Positions 40,798 to 50,362 are shown, counted from the first letter of the stretch. The stretch: DNA of 64,000 bases from Sphingomicrobium lutaoense (GCF_014195685.1 NZ_JACICF010000001.1:939317-1003316); one strand, 5' to 3'. Notes: a model not told the origin generated them from the sequence alone. Program-made: numbers and translations.

Positions 40798-40809
40798 GCA
40801 TACGTATGC
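40798..40809. promoter_or_regulatory. Perfect 12-bp palindrome upstream of fba
   Basis: GCATACGTATGC at 40798-40809 is its own reverse complement. It sits in the 138-base divergent space between fba and the 40914 gene, close to the fba start. Position and symmetry fit a repressor operator, but no regulator is identified and a 12-bp palindrome can also arise by chance. Confidence 0.4.
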
Positions 40810-40913
40810 GCGTGCCACTAGCGAGGGCCAGGCAAAGGCGCAACCGGCCATTTGGAGCCTTGTCCGGAACCATCGACAGGCTGCCTCGCTGACCTGTGCG
40901 AAGGGGATCGGAA

Positions 40914-41684
40914 ATGACCAGCCTCAGCCAGCAACAGCAGCAGATTTGCGACCAGTCGAAAGCCGACTTTTCGGGCCTCAAGGCAATCATCGTCAATGCC
41001 ACGCTGAAACCGCCTCCGGAGAAGAGCCATACCGATACGCTTCTCGACGTGGTCGCAGAGATTTTCGAGAGCCAGGGGGTCGAGGTCGATCGCCTGCGGC
41101 TGTCGCGATACCGGCTTGCGCCCGGCGTCTATCCCGACATGACCGAGCATGGCTGGGACCATGACGACTGGCCCGCGATCAGCGACCGCGTGCTGGAGGC
41201 GGATATCCTTGTCCTCGGGACGCCCATCTGGCTGGGCGAGAAAAGCTCGCTCGCGCAGGCGTTCATCGAGAAGCTATACGCCCATTCGGGCCAGACCAAC
41301 GAGAAGGGCCAATATCGCTTCTACGGCAAGGTCGGGGGCTGCGTGGTCACCGGCAACGAGGATGGCATCAAGCATGTCGGCATGGGAGTGCTCTATTCGA
41401 TGAGCCATGTCGGCTACACCATTCCGCCGCAGGCCGATTGCGGCTGGATCGGCGAAGCGGGGCCCGGCCCTTCCTATGGCGACGAGCTGGACGAAGGCGG
41501 ACGCGCGGGTTTCGACAATGTCTTCACCCAGCGCAACACCACCTTCATGGCGTTCAACCTGATGCACATGGCGAGGATGCTGAAGGACGCGGGCGGGATC
41601 CCGCCGATCGGCAATGTGCGCACTGACTGGGACGATGGTTCCAAGCCCGGCTGGCCCAATCCCGAGCATCGCCGGGACGGTTAG
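40914..41684 (+). CDS. Flavodoxin-like NAD(P)H-dependent FMN reductase family protein
   Basis: The 256-residue protein has a flavodoxin-like fold. LKAIIVNATLKPPPEKSHT holds the FMN phosphate-binding turn, ADILVLGTPIWLGEKSSL is the second flavin contact, and YGKVGGCVVTGNEDG the third. I chose ATG 40914 because GGGGATCGGAA precedes it; GTG 40896 is less likely. Members reduce quinones or supply reduced FMN, and the substrate cannot be read from sequence. It converges with the 41692 gene across 7 bases. Confidence 0.9.
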   Translation: MTSLSQQQQQICDQSKADFSGLKAIIVNATLKPPPEKSHTDTLLDVVAEIFESQGVEVDRLRLSRYRLAPGVYPDMTEHGWDHDDWPAISDRVLEADILVLGTPIWLGEKSSLAQAFIEKLYAHSGQTNEKGQYRFYGKVGGCVVTGNEDGIKHVGMGVLYSMSHVGYTIPPQADCGWIGEAGPGPSYGDELDEGGRAGFDNVFTQRNTTFMAFNLMHMARMLKDAGGIPPIGNVRTDWDDGSKPGWPNPEHRRDG

Positions 41685-41691
41685 GCGGCGG

Positions 41692-42120
41692 CTAACGCCA
41701 GAGCTGGAGTTCGCGCAGCGCGGCGGGGACCTGCTCGTCGGCCTCGGGGCGCGAAAGGATACGTTCCGAAAGACGCCAGTTGCGGCGCAGGCCGCCCTTG
41801 CGCCACAAATCGACCAACCAGAAAAGTCCGCTCCATTCCTCGCCCTGCAGGTTCAGTTCGAGTTCGGCCCGCGCGGCGAACAGCGCGGACTTGCCATGGC
41901 GGCGCACATAGACATCATCGAAGCGATAGGCGCCGTTCGAGAAGGTCTCGCCGACCGACTGGAGCCAGCTGGCCCGGTCGAGAAGCTGGCTCGGGCGTGC
42001 GCCCACGACGAGACGGAAGTCACGATGCAGGAGCGCCTTCATCTGGCGCCGGTCACCGCGCTGCCATGCGCGCATCAGCGAATGTTCGGCAGCTTCGATC
42101 GAGGATTGGAAATCGGCCAT
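41692..42120 (-). CDS. DUF4440/SnoaL-like protein of the NTF2 superfamily
   Basis: The 142-residue protein opens with the helix pattern IEAAEHSLMRAWQRGDRRQM, followed by KALLHRDFRLVVG and an all-beta remainder, the layout of DUF4440 proteins. These small cone-shaped domains bind or isomerise diverse ligands, and function varies. No export signal is seen. It starts 24 bases after the pgk stop and may be the last gene of the tkt-gap-pgk transcript. Confidence 0.8.
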   Translation of the reverse strand: MADFQSSIEAAEHSLMRAWQRGDRRQMKALLHRDFRLVVGARPSQLLDRASWLQSVGETFSNGAYRFDDVYVRRHGKSALFAARAELELNLQGEEWSGLFWLVDLWRKGGLRRNWRLSERILSRPEADEQVPAALRELQLWR

Positions 42121-42144
42121 GTCTCTATCCGAGCGGGCAGCTGG

Positions 42145-43347
42145 CTAGCGGCGGAGGGCCGCAACCGCCGGAAGCTCCCGGCCTTCCATCCATTCGAGGA
42201 ACGCGCCGCCAGCGGTCGAGACGAAGCTGAAGTCCTTCGCCACACCGGCATGGTTGAGCGCCGCAACCGTATCGCCGCCACCGGCGACCGAAACGAGCGT
42301 CCCTTCCTCGGTGAGGGCGGCGGCGGTACGCGCGAGCGCGACGGTCGCCGCGTCGAAGGGCTCGGTCTCGAAGGCGCCGAGCGGGCCGTTCCAGACCAGC
42401 GTACGGCAATTCTTGATCGCATCGCCCAGCGCCTCGACCGCCGCCGGGCCGATGTCGAGAATCATCTCGTCGGGTGCGACTTCGTGCACGTTGACTGTGC
42501 GCATGCTGGCGGGATTGGGCGCGAATTCGGCGGCGACCACCACGTCATATGGCAAGTGGATGGTGCAGTCCGCCTTGTCGGCCTTGTCGAAGATGCTGTT
42601 GGCTTCGTCGATCAGGTCCTTTTCGCATAGCGACTTGCCCACATCGACACCGCGCGCGGCAAGGAAGGTGTTGGCCATGCCGCCGCCGATGATCAGATGA
42701 TCGACCTTGCCGACCAGATTGTGAAGGACACTGAGCTTGGTCGAGACCTTGGCCCCGCCGACCACGGCGGCGACCGGGTGCTCGGGATTGCCGAGCGCGG
42801 CGTCGAGCGCCTTGAGTTCGGCTTCCATCGCGCGGCCCGCGAAGGACGGGAGATGGTGGGTGACGCCGACTGTGGAGGCATGGGCGCGGTGGGCGACCGA
42901 AAAGGCGTCGTTGACGTAAAAGTCGCCCAGTTGCGCCATCGCCTGTCCCAGCGCGGGGTCGTTGTCGGTCTCGCCTGCGTGGAAGCGGGTGTTTTCGAGG
43001 ATGCCGATGTTACCGGGCAGCATGATGCTCGCGGCGCGCTGGGCCTCGGGGCCCTGGCAATCCTCGATGAACTTCACCGAGCGCCCGGTCAGCTCGGCGA
43101 GCGGGCTGACGAGAAGCGCGGTGGACATGTCCGGACGAACGCGGCCCTCGGGTCGCCGGAAGTGCGACAGCAGAAGCACGATCGCGCCCTTGTCGCTCAA
43201 CTCGGCGATGGTCGGAAGGACCGCGCGTAGCCGCGTGTCGTCGCTGACGTCGCCGTCCGCCATCGGGACATTGAGGTCGGCGCGCACGAGGACGCGCTTG
43301 CCGCGAAGGTCGGCGGGCAGATCGTCGAGCGTCCGGAAACCGGTCAT
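42145..43347 (-). CDS. pgk: Phosphoglycerate kinase
   Basis: The 400-residue two-domain enzyme makes ATP from 1,3-bisphosphoglycerate. [13 protein letters not shown] is the substrate-side signature, HFRRPEGR and [11 protein letters not shown] follow, and [22 protein letters not shown] and [13 protein letters not shown] form the nucleotide site. I chose ATG 43347 ([19 protein letters not shown]). It lies 5 bases after gap. Confidence 0.98.
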   Translation of the reverse strand: MTGFRTLDDLPADLRGKRVLVRADLNVPMADGDVSDDTRLRAVLPTIAELSDKGAIVLLLSHFRRPEGRVRPDMSTALLVSPLAELTGRSVKFIEDCQGPEAQRAASIMLPGNIGILENTRFHAGETDNDPALGQAMAQLGDFYVNDAFSVAHRAHASTVGVTHHLPSFAGRAMEAELKALDAALGNPEHPVAAVVGGAKVSTKLSVLHNLVGKVDHLIIGGGMANTFLAARGVDVGKSLCEKDLIDEANSIFDKADKADCTIHLPYDVVVAAEFAPNPASMRTVNVHEVAPDEMILDIGPAAVEALGDAIKNCRTLVWNGPLGAFETEPFDAATVALARTAAALTEEGTLVSVAGGGDTVAALNHAGVAKDFSFVSTAGGAFLEWMEGRELPAVAALRR

Positions 43348-43352
43348 GGCAA

Positions 43353-44357
43353 TCAGATCAGCTTGGCCATGACACCGGCGGTGTCGATCATGCGGTTCGA
43401 GAAGCCCCACTCATTGTCATACCAGCTGACCACGCGGGCGAGCTTGCCTTCCATCACCGCGGTTTCGAGGCTGTCGACCGTCGAGCTGGCGGGATGATGG
43501 TTAAAGTCGCTCGAGACGAGCGGCTGGTCGGTAAAGTCGAGGACGCCTTTCATCGCGCCCTCGGCGGCCGCCTTCAGCGCGCCATTGAGTTCCTCGACGC
43601 TCGTGTCGCGCCCTGGCTGGAAAACGAGATCGATGAGCGAGACATTGGGGGTCGGCACGCGCACCGACGAACCGTCGAGCTTGCCGTTGAGTTCGGGGAG
43701 CACGAGGCCCACCGCGCGCGCCGCGCCGGTGGTGGTCGGGATCATGTTCTGCGCCCCGCCGCGCGCCCGGCGCATGTCGCCATGCATCTGGTCGAGCATG
43801 CGCTGGTCGTTGGTGTAGCTGTGGACCGTGGTCATGAAACCGCGCTCGATGCCCACCGTGTCATGGAGAACCTTGGCCACCGGCGCGAGGCAGTTGGTGG
43901 TGCAGCTGGCATTCGAGACGATGACATCCTCGGCGGTCAGGCTGTCATGGTTGACGCCATAGACGACCGTCTTGGACACGCCCTTGGCGGGAGCGGAAAT
44001 GAGCACGCGCTTGGCGCCCGCGTCGAGATGCGGCTTGGCGGCGTCGTGGCTCTGGAAGAAGCCGGTGCATTCGAGGACGATGTCCACGCCCATGTCGCCA
44101 TGCGGCAGCTTGCCGGGGTCGCGTTCCTTGGTGACCACGATGCTCTTGCCGTTGACCTTGATGCAGTCGCCTTCGACTTCGACCGAGCCGGGGAAGCGGC
44201 CATGGGTCGAATCATATTGGAACAGGAGCGCATTGGATTCGGCGTCGGCCAGGTCATTGATGGCCACGAGATCGAGATCATGGTCATCGCGCTCGAGGAT
44301 CGCGCGGGCAACCAGGCGGCCGATGCGGCCAAAACCGTTGATGGCGACTTTAGTCAT
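43353..44357 (-). CDS. gap: Type I glyceraldehyde-3-phosphate dehydrogenase
   Basis: The 334-residue enzyme oxidises glyceraldehyde 3-phosphate with [20 protein letters not shown] is the dinucleotide site. The catalytic Cys is in [16 protein letters not shown] and its partner His in [10 protein letters not shown]. The C-terminus [13 protein letters not shown] is standard. Its start overlaps the end of tkt by 8 bases and its end is followed at once by pgk, so the three glycolytic and pentose-phosphate genes form one unit. Confidence 0.98.
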   Translation of the reverse strand: MTKVAINGFGRIGRLVARAILERDDHDLDLVAINDLADAESNALLFQYDSTHGRFPGSVEVEGDCIKVNGKSIVVTKERDPGKLPHGDMGVDIVLECTGFFQSHDAAKPHLDAGAKRVLISAPAKGVSKTVVYGVNHDSLTAEDVIVSNASCTTNCLAPVAKVLHDTVGIERGFMTTVHSYTNDQRMLDQMHGDMRRARGGAQNMIPTTTGAARAVGLVLPELNGKLDGSSVRVPTPNVSLIDLVFQPGRDTSVEELNGALKAAAEGAMKGVLDFTDQPLVSSDFNHHPASSTVDSLETAVMEGKLARVVSWYDNEWGFSNRMIDTAGVMAKLI

Positions 44358-46326
44358 TGTTCAATCGCTCCAGAATCTTGGGGGTGATGGCCTCGCTGGT
44401 GAGGCCGAATTTTTCGAAAAGGTCGGGGGCGGGAGCCGAGGCGCCGAAGCGGTCGATCCCGAAATTCATGCCGTGAATGCCGGTATAGCGTTCCCAGCCG
44501 AAGGTGGTGCCCGCCTCGATCGAAACGCGCAGGATTTCCTTGTTCGACACGTCGGGAAGAATGTCACCCCGATAGGCCGCGCTCTGGGCGTCGAACTTGT
44601 CGGTCGAGACCATCGAGATGACGTCGGCGCCGATGCCTTCGGCTTCGAGCTTTTCGGCGACTTCCATCGCGACATGCACTTCACTGCCGGTGGCGATGAG
44701 GATGACGCGCCTCTCGGCGCCCGCGGCCTTGAGGCGATAGGCGCCCTTGGCCGAGAGATTGCCTTCGGCCTTTTCGGTGCGCATCGCGGGCAGGCCCTGA
44801 CGCGACAGCGCAATGAGGCTCGGCCCCGACTGCTTCATCGCGTCGGCCCAGCATTCGGCGGTCTCGACCGCATCGCAGGGGCGATAGACGGTGAGGCCCG
44901 GCATCGCGCGCAGGCTCTGGAGATGTTCGATCGGCTGATGGGTGGGGCCATCCTCGCCAAGCCCGATCGAATCATGGGTCATGACATGGATGGCCTTGGC
45001 GCCCTGCAGCGCCCCGAGGCGGATCGCGCCGCGGCTGTAATCGGAAAAGACGAGGAAGGTGCCGCCATAGGGAAGCACGCCGCCGTGCAGCGCCATCCCG
45101 TTCATCGCCGAGGCCATGCCGAATTCGCGGATGCCATAATAGATATAGCGTCCGCCATAATTGTTGGCATCGAGCGGCTGGATGCCGCCTGCCTTGGTAT
45201 TGTTCGATCCGGTCAGGTCGGCCGACCCGCCGATGGTCGAGGGATTGACCGCATTGATCGCATCGAGCGCGATTTCGCTGGCCTTGCGGGTCGCCACCTT
45301 GGGCGCATCGGAGATCAGCTTTTCCACCAGCGGTTCGAGCCAGTCATGGTCGAGCGCGCCCGACAGGCGGTTCAACAGTTCGCGGCCCTTGGGCGAGGCT
45401 TCGACCCGTTCGTGCCAGGCCTTGCGCGCCGCGGCGCCCTTTTCGCCCATCGCGCGCCATGCCTGAAGTTCCTCCTCGGGAATCTCGAAGGGCGGTGCGT
45501 CCCAGCCGAGCGCTTCGCGGGCTGCGGCGATTTCCTCTTCGCCGAGCGGAGCGCCATGGGTGGCAGCCGTCCCCTGCTTGGTCGGCGCGCCATAGCCGAT
45601 AATGGTCTTGCAGCGGATGAGCGAAGGCTTGTGCGAGCCCTTGGCTTCCTCGATCGCGTCCGACACGCTTTGCGGGCGCATCCCGTCGCATTCGAGCACC
45701 TGCCAGCCCATCGCCTTGTGGCGGGCCATGACGTCCTCGGTGCGGCTGAGATCGGTGGGGCCGTCGATGGTGATCTGGTTGTCGTCCCAAAGCACGATGA
45801 GGCGACCGAGGCCCAGATGGCCGGCCAGCCCCACGGCTTCATGGTTGATGCCTTCCATCAGGCAGCCGTCGCCCGCGATCACATAGGTGTGATGATTGAC
45901 GAGATCGCTGCCGTAATGGGCATTGAGATGGCGTTCGGCGATTGCCATGCCGACCGCGGTGGCCAGCCCCTGCCCGAGCGGGCCTGTGGTGGTTTCGACG
46001 CCCGGCAGCATGAAATTCTCCGGATGGCCCGCACAGGGGCTCTGGAGGCTGCGGAAATTCTTGATGTCCTCGATCGTCGGCTGCTCATAGCCCGTCAGGT
46101 AGAGCAGCGAATAAATGAGCATCGAACCATGGCCGGCCGACAGGACGAAGCGGTCGCGATCAGGCCAATAAGGATCGGCGGGATCGAATTTGAGATGGTC
46201 GCTGAACAGGGCAGTGGCGGCATCGGCCATCCCCATCGGCATTCCTGGATGGCCACTATTGGCGGCCTGGACCGCATCCATGCTGAGGGCGCGGATGGCA
46301 TTGGCTAGACGGCGACGGGTCGGCAT
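44350..46326 (-). CDS. tkt: Transketolase
   Basis: The 658-residue thiamine-diphosphate enzyme moves two-carbon units in the pentose phosphate pathway. [37 protein letters not shown] and [17 protein letters not shown] residues bind the cofactor, and [19 protein letters not shown] is the transketolase signature. I chose ATG 46326, preceded by AGGGAGTGATC; upstream in-frame codons lack support. It is divergent from the zapA gene pair across 177 bases, and gap follows. Confidence 0.98.
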   Translation of the reverse strand: MPTRRRLANAIRALSMDAVQAANSGHPGMPMGMADAATALFSDHLKFDPADPYWPDRDRFVLSAGHGSMLIYSLLYLTGYEQPTIEDIKNFRSLQSPCAGHPENFMLPGVETTTGPLGQGLATAVGMAIAERHLNAHYGSDLVNHHTYVIAGDGCLMEGINHEAVGLAGHLGLGRLIVLWDDNQITIDGPTDLSRTEDVMARHKAMGWQVLECDGMRPQSVSDAIEEAKGSHKPSLIRCKTIIGYGAPTKQGTAATHGAPLGEEEIAAAREALGWDAPPFEIPEEELQAWRAMGEKGAAARKAWHERVEASPKGRELLNRLSGALDHDWLEPLVEKLISDAPKVATRKASEIALDAINAVNPSTIGGSADLTGSNNTKAGGIQPLDANNYGGRYIYYGIREFGMASAMNGMALHGGVLPYGGTFLVFSDYSRGAIRLGALQGAKAIHVMTHDSIGLGEDGPTHQPIEHLQSLRAMPGLTVYRPCDAVETAECWADAMKQSGPSLIALSRQGLPAMRTEKAEGNLSAKGAYRLKAAGAERRVILIATGSEVHVAMEVAEKLEAEGIGADVISMVSTDKFDAQSAAYRGDILPDVSNKEILRVSIEAGTTFGWERYTGIHGMNFGIDRFGASAPAPDLFEKFGLTSEAITPKILERLNND

Positions 46327-46503
46327 GATCACTCCCTGTTGGCGCGCGGCCACCCGGCAGAGAATCGGCGGCCCATCGGCCCAACCGCCTATCGCCACCC
46401 CAACGGGGTGCGTCAACCACCCGCTTGGGAACCGGTCAGGGCGTTTTCGTCGCCGTTCGCATCGGCTTGCAGCAGGCCAAGCGAAGGCCTAACAGTTAAG
46501 ACC

Positions 46504-46701
46504 ATGTCTCAAGAGCTGCTGCACAACTATCTCGATCGAGCCGACCGTGCATTGTCGCGGATCGAGGCCGCGCTGGCCCGAAAGCGCGACACCCAGGCCG
46601 AGCCCCCCTCGCCCGCCCCTGCCGACGATAGCGCGCTTCGCCGCGAAGTCGCCCGGGTGATCGAGGAACTCGACAGCTTGATGGAAGGCCAGTCGTCATG
46701 A
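46504..46701 (+). CDS. Small helical protein upstream of zapA
   Basis: The 65-residue product (starting MSQELLHNYLDRADRALSRI) looks like two amphipathic helices joined by a Pro- and Ala-rich linker, with a coiled-coil character. It overlaps zapA by four bases (ATGA), and a gene of this kind before zapA is usual in the group. A helper role in Z-ring assembly is possible but rests only on position. No known domain is recognised. Confidence 0.78.
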   Translation: MSQELLHNYLDRADRALSRIEAALARKRDTQAEPPSPAPADDSALRREVARVIEELDSLMEGQSS

Positions 46702-47030
46702 GCATGGTCGAGCTCACCATTGCCGGGCGCAACTATGAGGTCCGCTGCCGCGACGGCGAGGAAGACAGCTTGCGCAAGGCGGGCGCGCTGGTCGACGAGA
46801 AATGCCGCGAAGCGCTCGCCGGGCTGGGCACCCTGTCCGAATCGCGCCAATTCTTCTTCGCCTCGCTCCTGCTCGCCGACCAGATGCTCGAGAAGCAGCC
46901 CGAGGCCGCCCCGCCCCCGCCGCCCGCCGAGGCGCAAATCGACGCGGCGCTCCTCGAACGCGCCGAAGGGTTGGTCACATGGCTCGAATCTTTGGCGAAT
47001 GGCCTTGAGAGTGAGGGGCAAGGTGCCTAA
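46698..47030 (+). CDS. zapA: Cell division protein ZapA
   Basis: The 110-residue protein crosslinks FtsZ filaments at the division site. VELTIAGRNYEVRCRDGEED is the ZapA N-terminal fold, and GTLSESRQFFFASLLLADQM begins the dimerising helix. A short proline run (EAAPPPPPAEAQ) interrupts the C-terminal coiled coil. It is coupled to the 65-residue gene before it and is followed by the 6S RNA, the order usual in alphaproteobacteria. Confidence 0.93.
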   Translation: MSMVELTIAGRNYEVRCRDGEEDSLRKAGALVDEKCREALAGLGTLSESRQFFFASLLLADQMLEKQPEAAPPPPPAEAQIDAALLERAEGLVTWLESLANGLESEGQGA

Positions 47031-47049
47031 ATCGCGGTTCGACGGGCAC

Positions 47050-47174
47050 TGCCTGATACGAGCGTTCGACTATCCCTGAGGCTAATTACTTCCTAGGGAG
47101 CTGTCCCTACCCGAGCCCTGGCTTGGGATATATGGCGCCCACCTGACGTTCTGGCGTCAGAGGATACAGAGGCA
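47050..47174 (+). ncRNA. ssrS: 6S RNA
   Basis: The 151-base space between zapA and fau is where 6S RNA lies in many proteobacteria. The ends can pair (TGCCT 47050-47054 with AGGCA 47170-47174). Internal pieces such as CCCTGAGGC, GGGAGCTGTCCC and GGCTTGGGATATATGG resemble the alphaproteobacterial 6S core. CTGACG-TTCTGG-CGTCAG (47143-47160) forms a clear terminal hairpin. 6S RNA binds sigma-70 RNA polymerase in stationary phase. The exact ends are approximate. Confidence 0.75.
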
Positions 47175-47181
47175 AACGACC

Positions 47182-47763
47182 ATGGCGGTCCCGTCACCTT
47201 CGGCCAAAAAGGCCAGATTGCGAAAAGAAGCCCGCCTCGCGCGGATGAAGTTCGTCGCGTCCCTTGAAACCGACACCCGCCTCGCACTCGAGGCCCAGCT
47301 TGCCGACCGGCTTGCCGATCTGGTCGATGCCGCCGAGATCATCGCCGGCTATGCCGCGATCGGCAGCGAGATCAGTCCCGAGGTCTGCCTTGCCCGCGCG
47401 GCCAGAAAGGGGCGCACCATCGCCTATCCGACCTTCACCGGCGACGACGAGCAATTCCTGTTCCGAGCAGGCGACCCGGTCATGCCCGGCCCCCACCAGA
47501 TCCGCCAACCCGCCGACGACGCGCCGCTGGTCAAGCCCGACCTCGTCCTCGTCCCCCTTGTTGCCTGCGGCAATGGCGGGGCGCGGCTCGGCCAGGGCAA
47601 GGGCCATTATGATCGGGTACTGGCGCGCCTCGTCGATGATGGCGCAAGGCTGGTCGGTATCGGCTGGAAGGTGCAGCGGCTAGAACGCGACTTGCCCAGC
47701 GAGCCGTGGGACGTGCCTCTCCACGCCTTCTGCAGCCCGCGCGGCATCGAGTTTTTCGACTGA
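47182..47763 (+). CDS. fau: 5-formyltetrahydrofolate cyclo-ligase
   Basis: The 193-residue enzyme converts 5-formyl- to 5,10-methenyl-tetrahydrofolate using ATP. KKARLRKEARLARMKF is the N-terminal ATP-binding part, and the family motif GARLGQGKGHYDRVLARL is near residue 140. Its place right after zapA and 6S RNA is conserved in proteobacteria. Its stop shares one base with the start of the DUF2842 gene (TGATG). Confidence 0.95.
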   Translation: MAVPSPSAKKARLRKEARLARMKFVASLETDTRLALEAQLADRLADLVDAAEIIAGYAAIGSEISPEVCLARAARKGRTIAYPTFTGDDEQFLFRAGDPVMPGPHQIRQPADDAPLVKPDLVLVPLVACGNGGARLGQGKGHYDRVLARLVDDGARLVGIGWKVQRLERDLPSEPWDVPLHAFCSPRGIEFFD

Positions 47764-47984
47764 TGGCCCGGCCCAAGAACCGCAACCTCGTCGGCATCTT
47801 CGCGATTCTCGCCTGGATCCTGTTGTGGGTGGGCGCGATCGCCCATTTCGCGCCGACCATCGGCACCTGGCCTGTCCTCGTGCAGGCGGTCTTCTACCTG
47901 GTCATGGGGCTCGTCTGGATCCTGCCCCTGAAGCGCCTGCTCTTTTGGATGGAACATGGCCGTTTCGACCCGCCGCGCTCCTGA
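47763..47984 (+). CDS. DUF2842 family small membrane protein
   Basis: The 73-residue protein has two membrane helices (LVGIFAILAWILLWVGAIAH and WPVLVQAVFYLVMGLVWILP), followed by LKRLLFWMEHGRFDP, the DUF2842 pattern. The family is widespread in alphaproteobacteria and has no assigned function. It is translationally coupled to fau and converges on the 48003 gene across 18 bases. Confidence 0.9.
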   Translation: MARPKNRNLVGIFAILAWILLWVGAIAHFAPTIGTWPVLVQAVFYLVMGLVWILPLKRLLFWMEHGRFDPPRS

Positions 47985-48002
47985 CGGGCGCCGTAAAGAG
48001 CG

Positions 48003-48290
48003 TCAGACCGCCATCCAGCCCATGAAGGCCGCTACCGCATTGCCGAGCCGCATCAGCGGCGGCATCGAGCAGCGCTGATTGCTGTCGTCGACCGAGCGCT
48101 CGGGCTTCACCCACCGCTTGACTTTCGCTTTTTCGGAGACCGGCGAGGTGACGGCCAGTGAGACCCGCTCCTTCGACGTCCAGGCGGAAGTCGGTCGCTT
48201 GCCGTCGGCGCCGGTCTTGCCCGAGGCATGGGCAGCGGCAGGCGCGACGACGAGGCAGGCCGCAGCGATGATCGATAGCGAATGTTTCAT
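48003..48290 (-). CDS. Small secreted protein of unknown function
   Basis: The 95-residue product has a signal peptide (MKHSLSIIAAACLVVAPAAA, likely cleaved after AHA). A basic mature part of about 70 residues follows, with one Cys (NQRCSMPP) and a mildly hydrophobic end. No domain is recognised. ATG 48290 is followed at once by the signal sequence. Export to the periplasm is the only inference made. Confidence 0.65.
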   Translation of the reverse strand: MKHSLSIIAAACLVVAPAAAHASGKTGADGKRPTSAWTSKERVSLAVTSPVSEKAKVKRWVKPERSVDDSNQRCSMPPLMRLGNAVAAFMGWMAV

Positions 48291-48388
48291 GGGGCAACAC
48301 TCCTGTGAGGAACTTGCTGCCTCGCTCCATATCGCGCGGGCCGACGAACGGCCAACGCGCTTCGACGAACGGTCATGGAGAAGATACG

Positions 48389-48412
48389 AAAAAGGAGGCC
48401 GAAGCCTCCTTT
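48389..48412 (-). terminator. Rho-independent terminator of tRNA-Asp
   Basis: AAGGAGGC and GCCTCCTT form an 8-bp stem (48392-48399 with 48404-48411) around a TTCG tetraloop on the minus strand, running into TTTTTC. It lies 28 bases past the 3' end of tRNA-Asp. Confidence 0.85.
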
Positions 48413-48439
48413 ACGACGCGTCAGCCACCTCTTGAAAAG

Positions 48440-48516
<77 letters not shown>

Positions 48517-48568
48517 GTGCGTCGTCGTGGCGGGCAGTTAGAAGAGGCCTTCTACCCTGTCAACGGGT

Positions 48569-49720
48569 TCAATGATCTTTTTCGTCATCTTCTCCGATAT
48601 GGGTCAGTGTCCCGTCTTCGAAAAGGAAGCCGGCAATGTCCGGCGTGCCCGTCGCGGAGAAGATCGTCTTCATAATGATGAGCAGGGGAATCGCCAGCAA
48701 GGCGCCCGTCGTTCCCCACACCCAGGCCCAGAAACTGAGCGACAGGAGGATGAAGAGCGGCGAGATATGGACGCGCTTGCCGACCAGCAGCGGCGTGATC
48801 AGATTCGCCTCGACCGTATGCAGGCCAATGAAGATCAGCGGAGGCAGAAGCGCGGCCCAGGGATCGACGAAGGTGACGAGCCCGCCCAGTCCCAACAGGA
48901 TCGAGGCGGCGATCGGCCCGAGATAGGGAATGAAGTTGAGGACCGCGACGATCCCGCCCCACATCACCGGCGAATCCATGCCCAGCGCCCACAGCACCAG
49001 CGCGGTCACCGCCCCAAGCGAGAGATTTACGAAGGTAATTGTGGCGATATAGGTCGAGGTGTCCTCCACCACTTGCCCGATCACGCGCGCGGTCGTGAGC
49101 GCGCCTTCGAAGCTGCCGCGGCTCGTAATCGTGCGCTCGCGCATCGCGGTCCAGCCCGACAGGAAGAAGAAGATGAGGAGCAAGGCGAAGAAGATCTGGA
49201 TGAGCGCGAACGGCGCCGAAGTGGCGATGAGATCGAGAATCGAATTGGGCGTCTCGATTCGCACTGCCTGCGCCGAATCGAAGCCCGAGACCTGGCCGAG
49301 GGTATTCTCGATGAACTGTTCGATCGCGGTATAGAATTCGATGATCGGGGCGAGCGTGGTGGTCACCCGGTCGATCCGTTCGGGGATGAGCGCGAACCAG
49401 TCAATCGCGGGAAGCACGATCGAGGCGACAACGAAGCTGGCGAAGCCGATGAACAGGACGACGCTCGACAGGCTGGCGAGCCAGCTGGGGAAGCGATGCT
49501 TCTCCAGCCATTCGAGCAGCGGTACCAGCGCGATCGAGATAACCAGCGCGCCGGTGACCGGAAGAAAGAATTCGGCGCCCGCGCGCAAGGCGAAGGGCAA
49601 GGCGATGAGAAATCCGAGTCCGGCGAGGAGCGCGATCGCGGCGAGAAGGCGCACGCGCTTCACCTCGAGCATGTGCTGCTGTTTCTGCTGGATCGTGAGG
49701 GGATCGGTCTTGGCGTCCAT
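48569..49720 (-). CDS. AI-2E family membrane transporter (PerM type)
   Basis: The 383-residue inner-membrane protein has about eight helices in the AI-2E arrangement. A hydrophobic pair lies near residues 28-70, a long periplasmic segment near 110-160 (PERIDRVTTTLAPIIEFYTA), and the C-terminal half carries ALVLWALGMDSPVMWGGIVA, VLNFIPYLGPIAASIL and PLLVGKRVHISPLFILLSLS. Members include autoinducer-2 exporters and Na+/H+ antiporters, so the substrate is open. It lies between two tRNA genes on the same strand. Confidence 0.93.
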   Translation of the reverse strand: MDAKTDPLTIQQKQQHMLEVKRVRLLAAIALLAGLGFLIALPFALRAGAEFFLPVTGALVISIALVPLLEWLEKHRFPSWLASLSSVVLFIGFASFVVASIVLPAIDWFALIPERIDRVTTTLAPIIEFYTAIEQFIENTLGQVSGFDSAQAVRIETPNSILDLIATSAPFALIQIFFALLLIFFFLSGWTAMRERTITSRGSFEGALTTARVIGQVVEDTSTYIATITFVNLSLGAVTALVLWALGMDSPVMWGGIVAVLNFIPYLGPIAASILLGLGGLVTFVDPWAALLPPLIFIGLHTVEANLITPLLVGKRVHISPLFILLSLSFWAWVWGTTGALLAIPLLIIMKTIFSATGTPDIAGFLFEDGTLTHIGEDDEKDH

Positions 49721-49799
49721 CGGCCGACCCTATCGGCAAGCCCCGCGCCACGGAAGAGCGTTTCGCGAGCCTTGGAGCCCGTCATGCCCCGACAATTGC

Positions 49800-49883
49800 T
49801 GGTACCTCCGGTCGGACTCGAACCGACACTCCAAAGGAACTCGATTTTGAGTCGAGCGCGTCTACCAATTCCGCCACGGAGGC
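49800..49883 (-). tRNA. tRNA-Leu (anticodon CAA)
   Basis: The minus strand gives acceptor GCCTCCG with CGGAGGT, the class II D arm GGCGGAATTGGTAGACGCG, anticodon loop CTCAAAA in stem CTCGA/TCGAG (anticodon CAA), a long variable arm, T arm with GGTTCGAGTCC and encoded CCA. The first acceptor pair is G-T. The last codons of the comM remnant run into its 5' end. Confidence 0.96.
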
Positions 49884-50362
49884 AGGACCAGCGCGCCAGC
49901 CGTTAGCGAAGCATGGGCCGCGATGCAATCTTCCGCGCCCCTGCCCCCATACGATGCCCGTCCGTTGCGCGGAGGCTGGTGGCGGTAACTGAGCGCCTCG
50001 GCGGCATGGATGCGGCCGACGGTTTCGACTCCTGCCAGTTCGGCGATGGTGCGCCCCTTGAGCAGGCGGCGATAGGCGCGGGGCGACAGGCGCATGGCGC
50101 CAGCTGCCTCGGGGAGGAGCTTGGCGCCCGAGCCTTCCTTGGGAAGGTCGGCGGGCGACAGGTTCACCACGATGCGCTTGGGCGCGAAGGCCAGCCCCAC
50201 CACCGTCAATGCCGCGCGCACGCGTTCGCGGCTTTCGGCGACCGCCTTGTCGGGAAGGCCCACGATGACGAAGGCGGGAAGACCGCTCGAGAGTTGCACC
50301 TGCCCCTCGACGCTGCGCGCTTCGAGGCCCAGATAAGCGACAGTGATGACGGTGGCGACCAT
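49862..50362 (-). pseudogene. comM: comM/yifB remnant: in-frame fusion of both ends, AAA+ core deleted
   Basis: The frame begins like intact ComM (YifB): VATVITVAYLGLEARSVEGQ, GLPAFVIVGLPDKAVAESRE and KRIVVNLSPADLPKEGS (to about residue 77). It then jumps directly to the family C-terminus: GAMRLSPRAYRRLLKG, RTIAELAG and RIHAAEALSYRHQPPRN. The family is about 500 residues, so around 350 are missing, including the whole Walker A/B ATPase. The normal stop is also gone; the frame continues and ends inside tRNA-Leu. Intact ComM is a branch-migration helicase used in natural transformation, and this product cannot do that. Confidence 0.82.

Noticed and set aside
41682-41694. GGTTAG...CTAAC stem between the convergent flavodoxin-like and DUF4440-like genes
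   Set aside because: It is formed by the two stop codons and is only 5 bp. A chance pairing is the simpler view.
48539-48554. Inverted repeat TAGAAG-AGGC-CTTCTA between tRNA-Asp and the AI-2E gene
   Set aside because: The stem is short and has no T-run on either strand, so I did not call a terminator.
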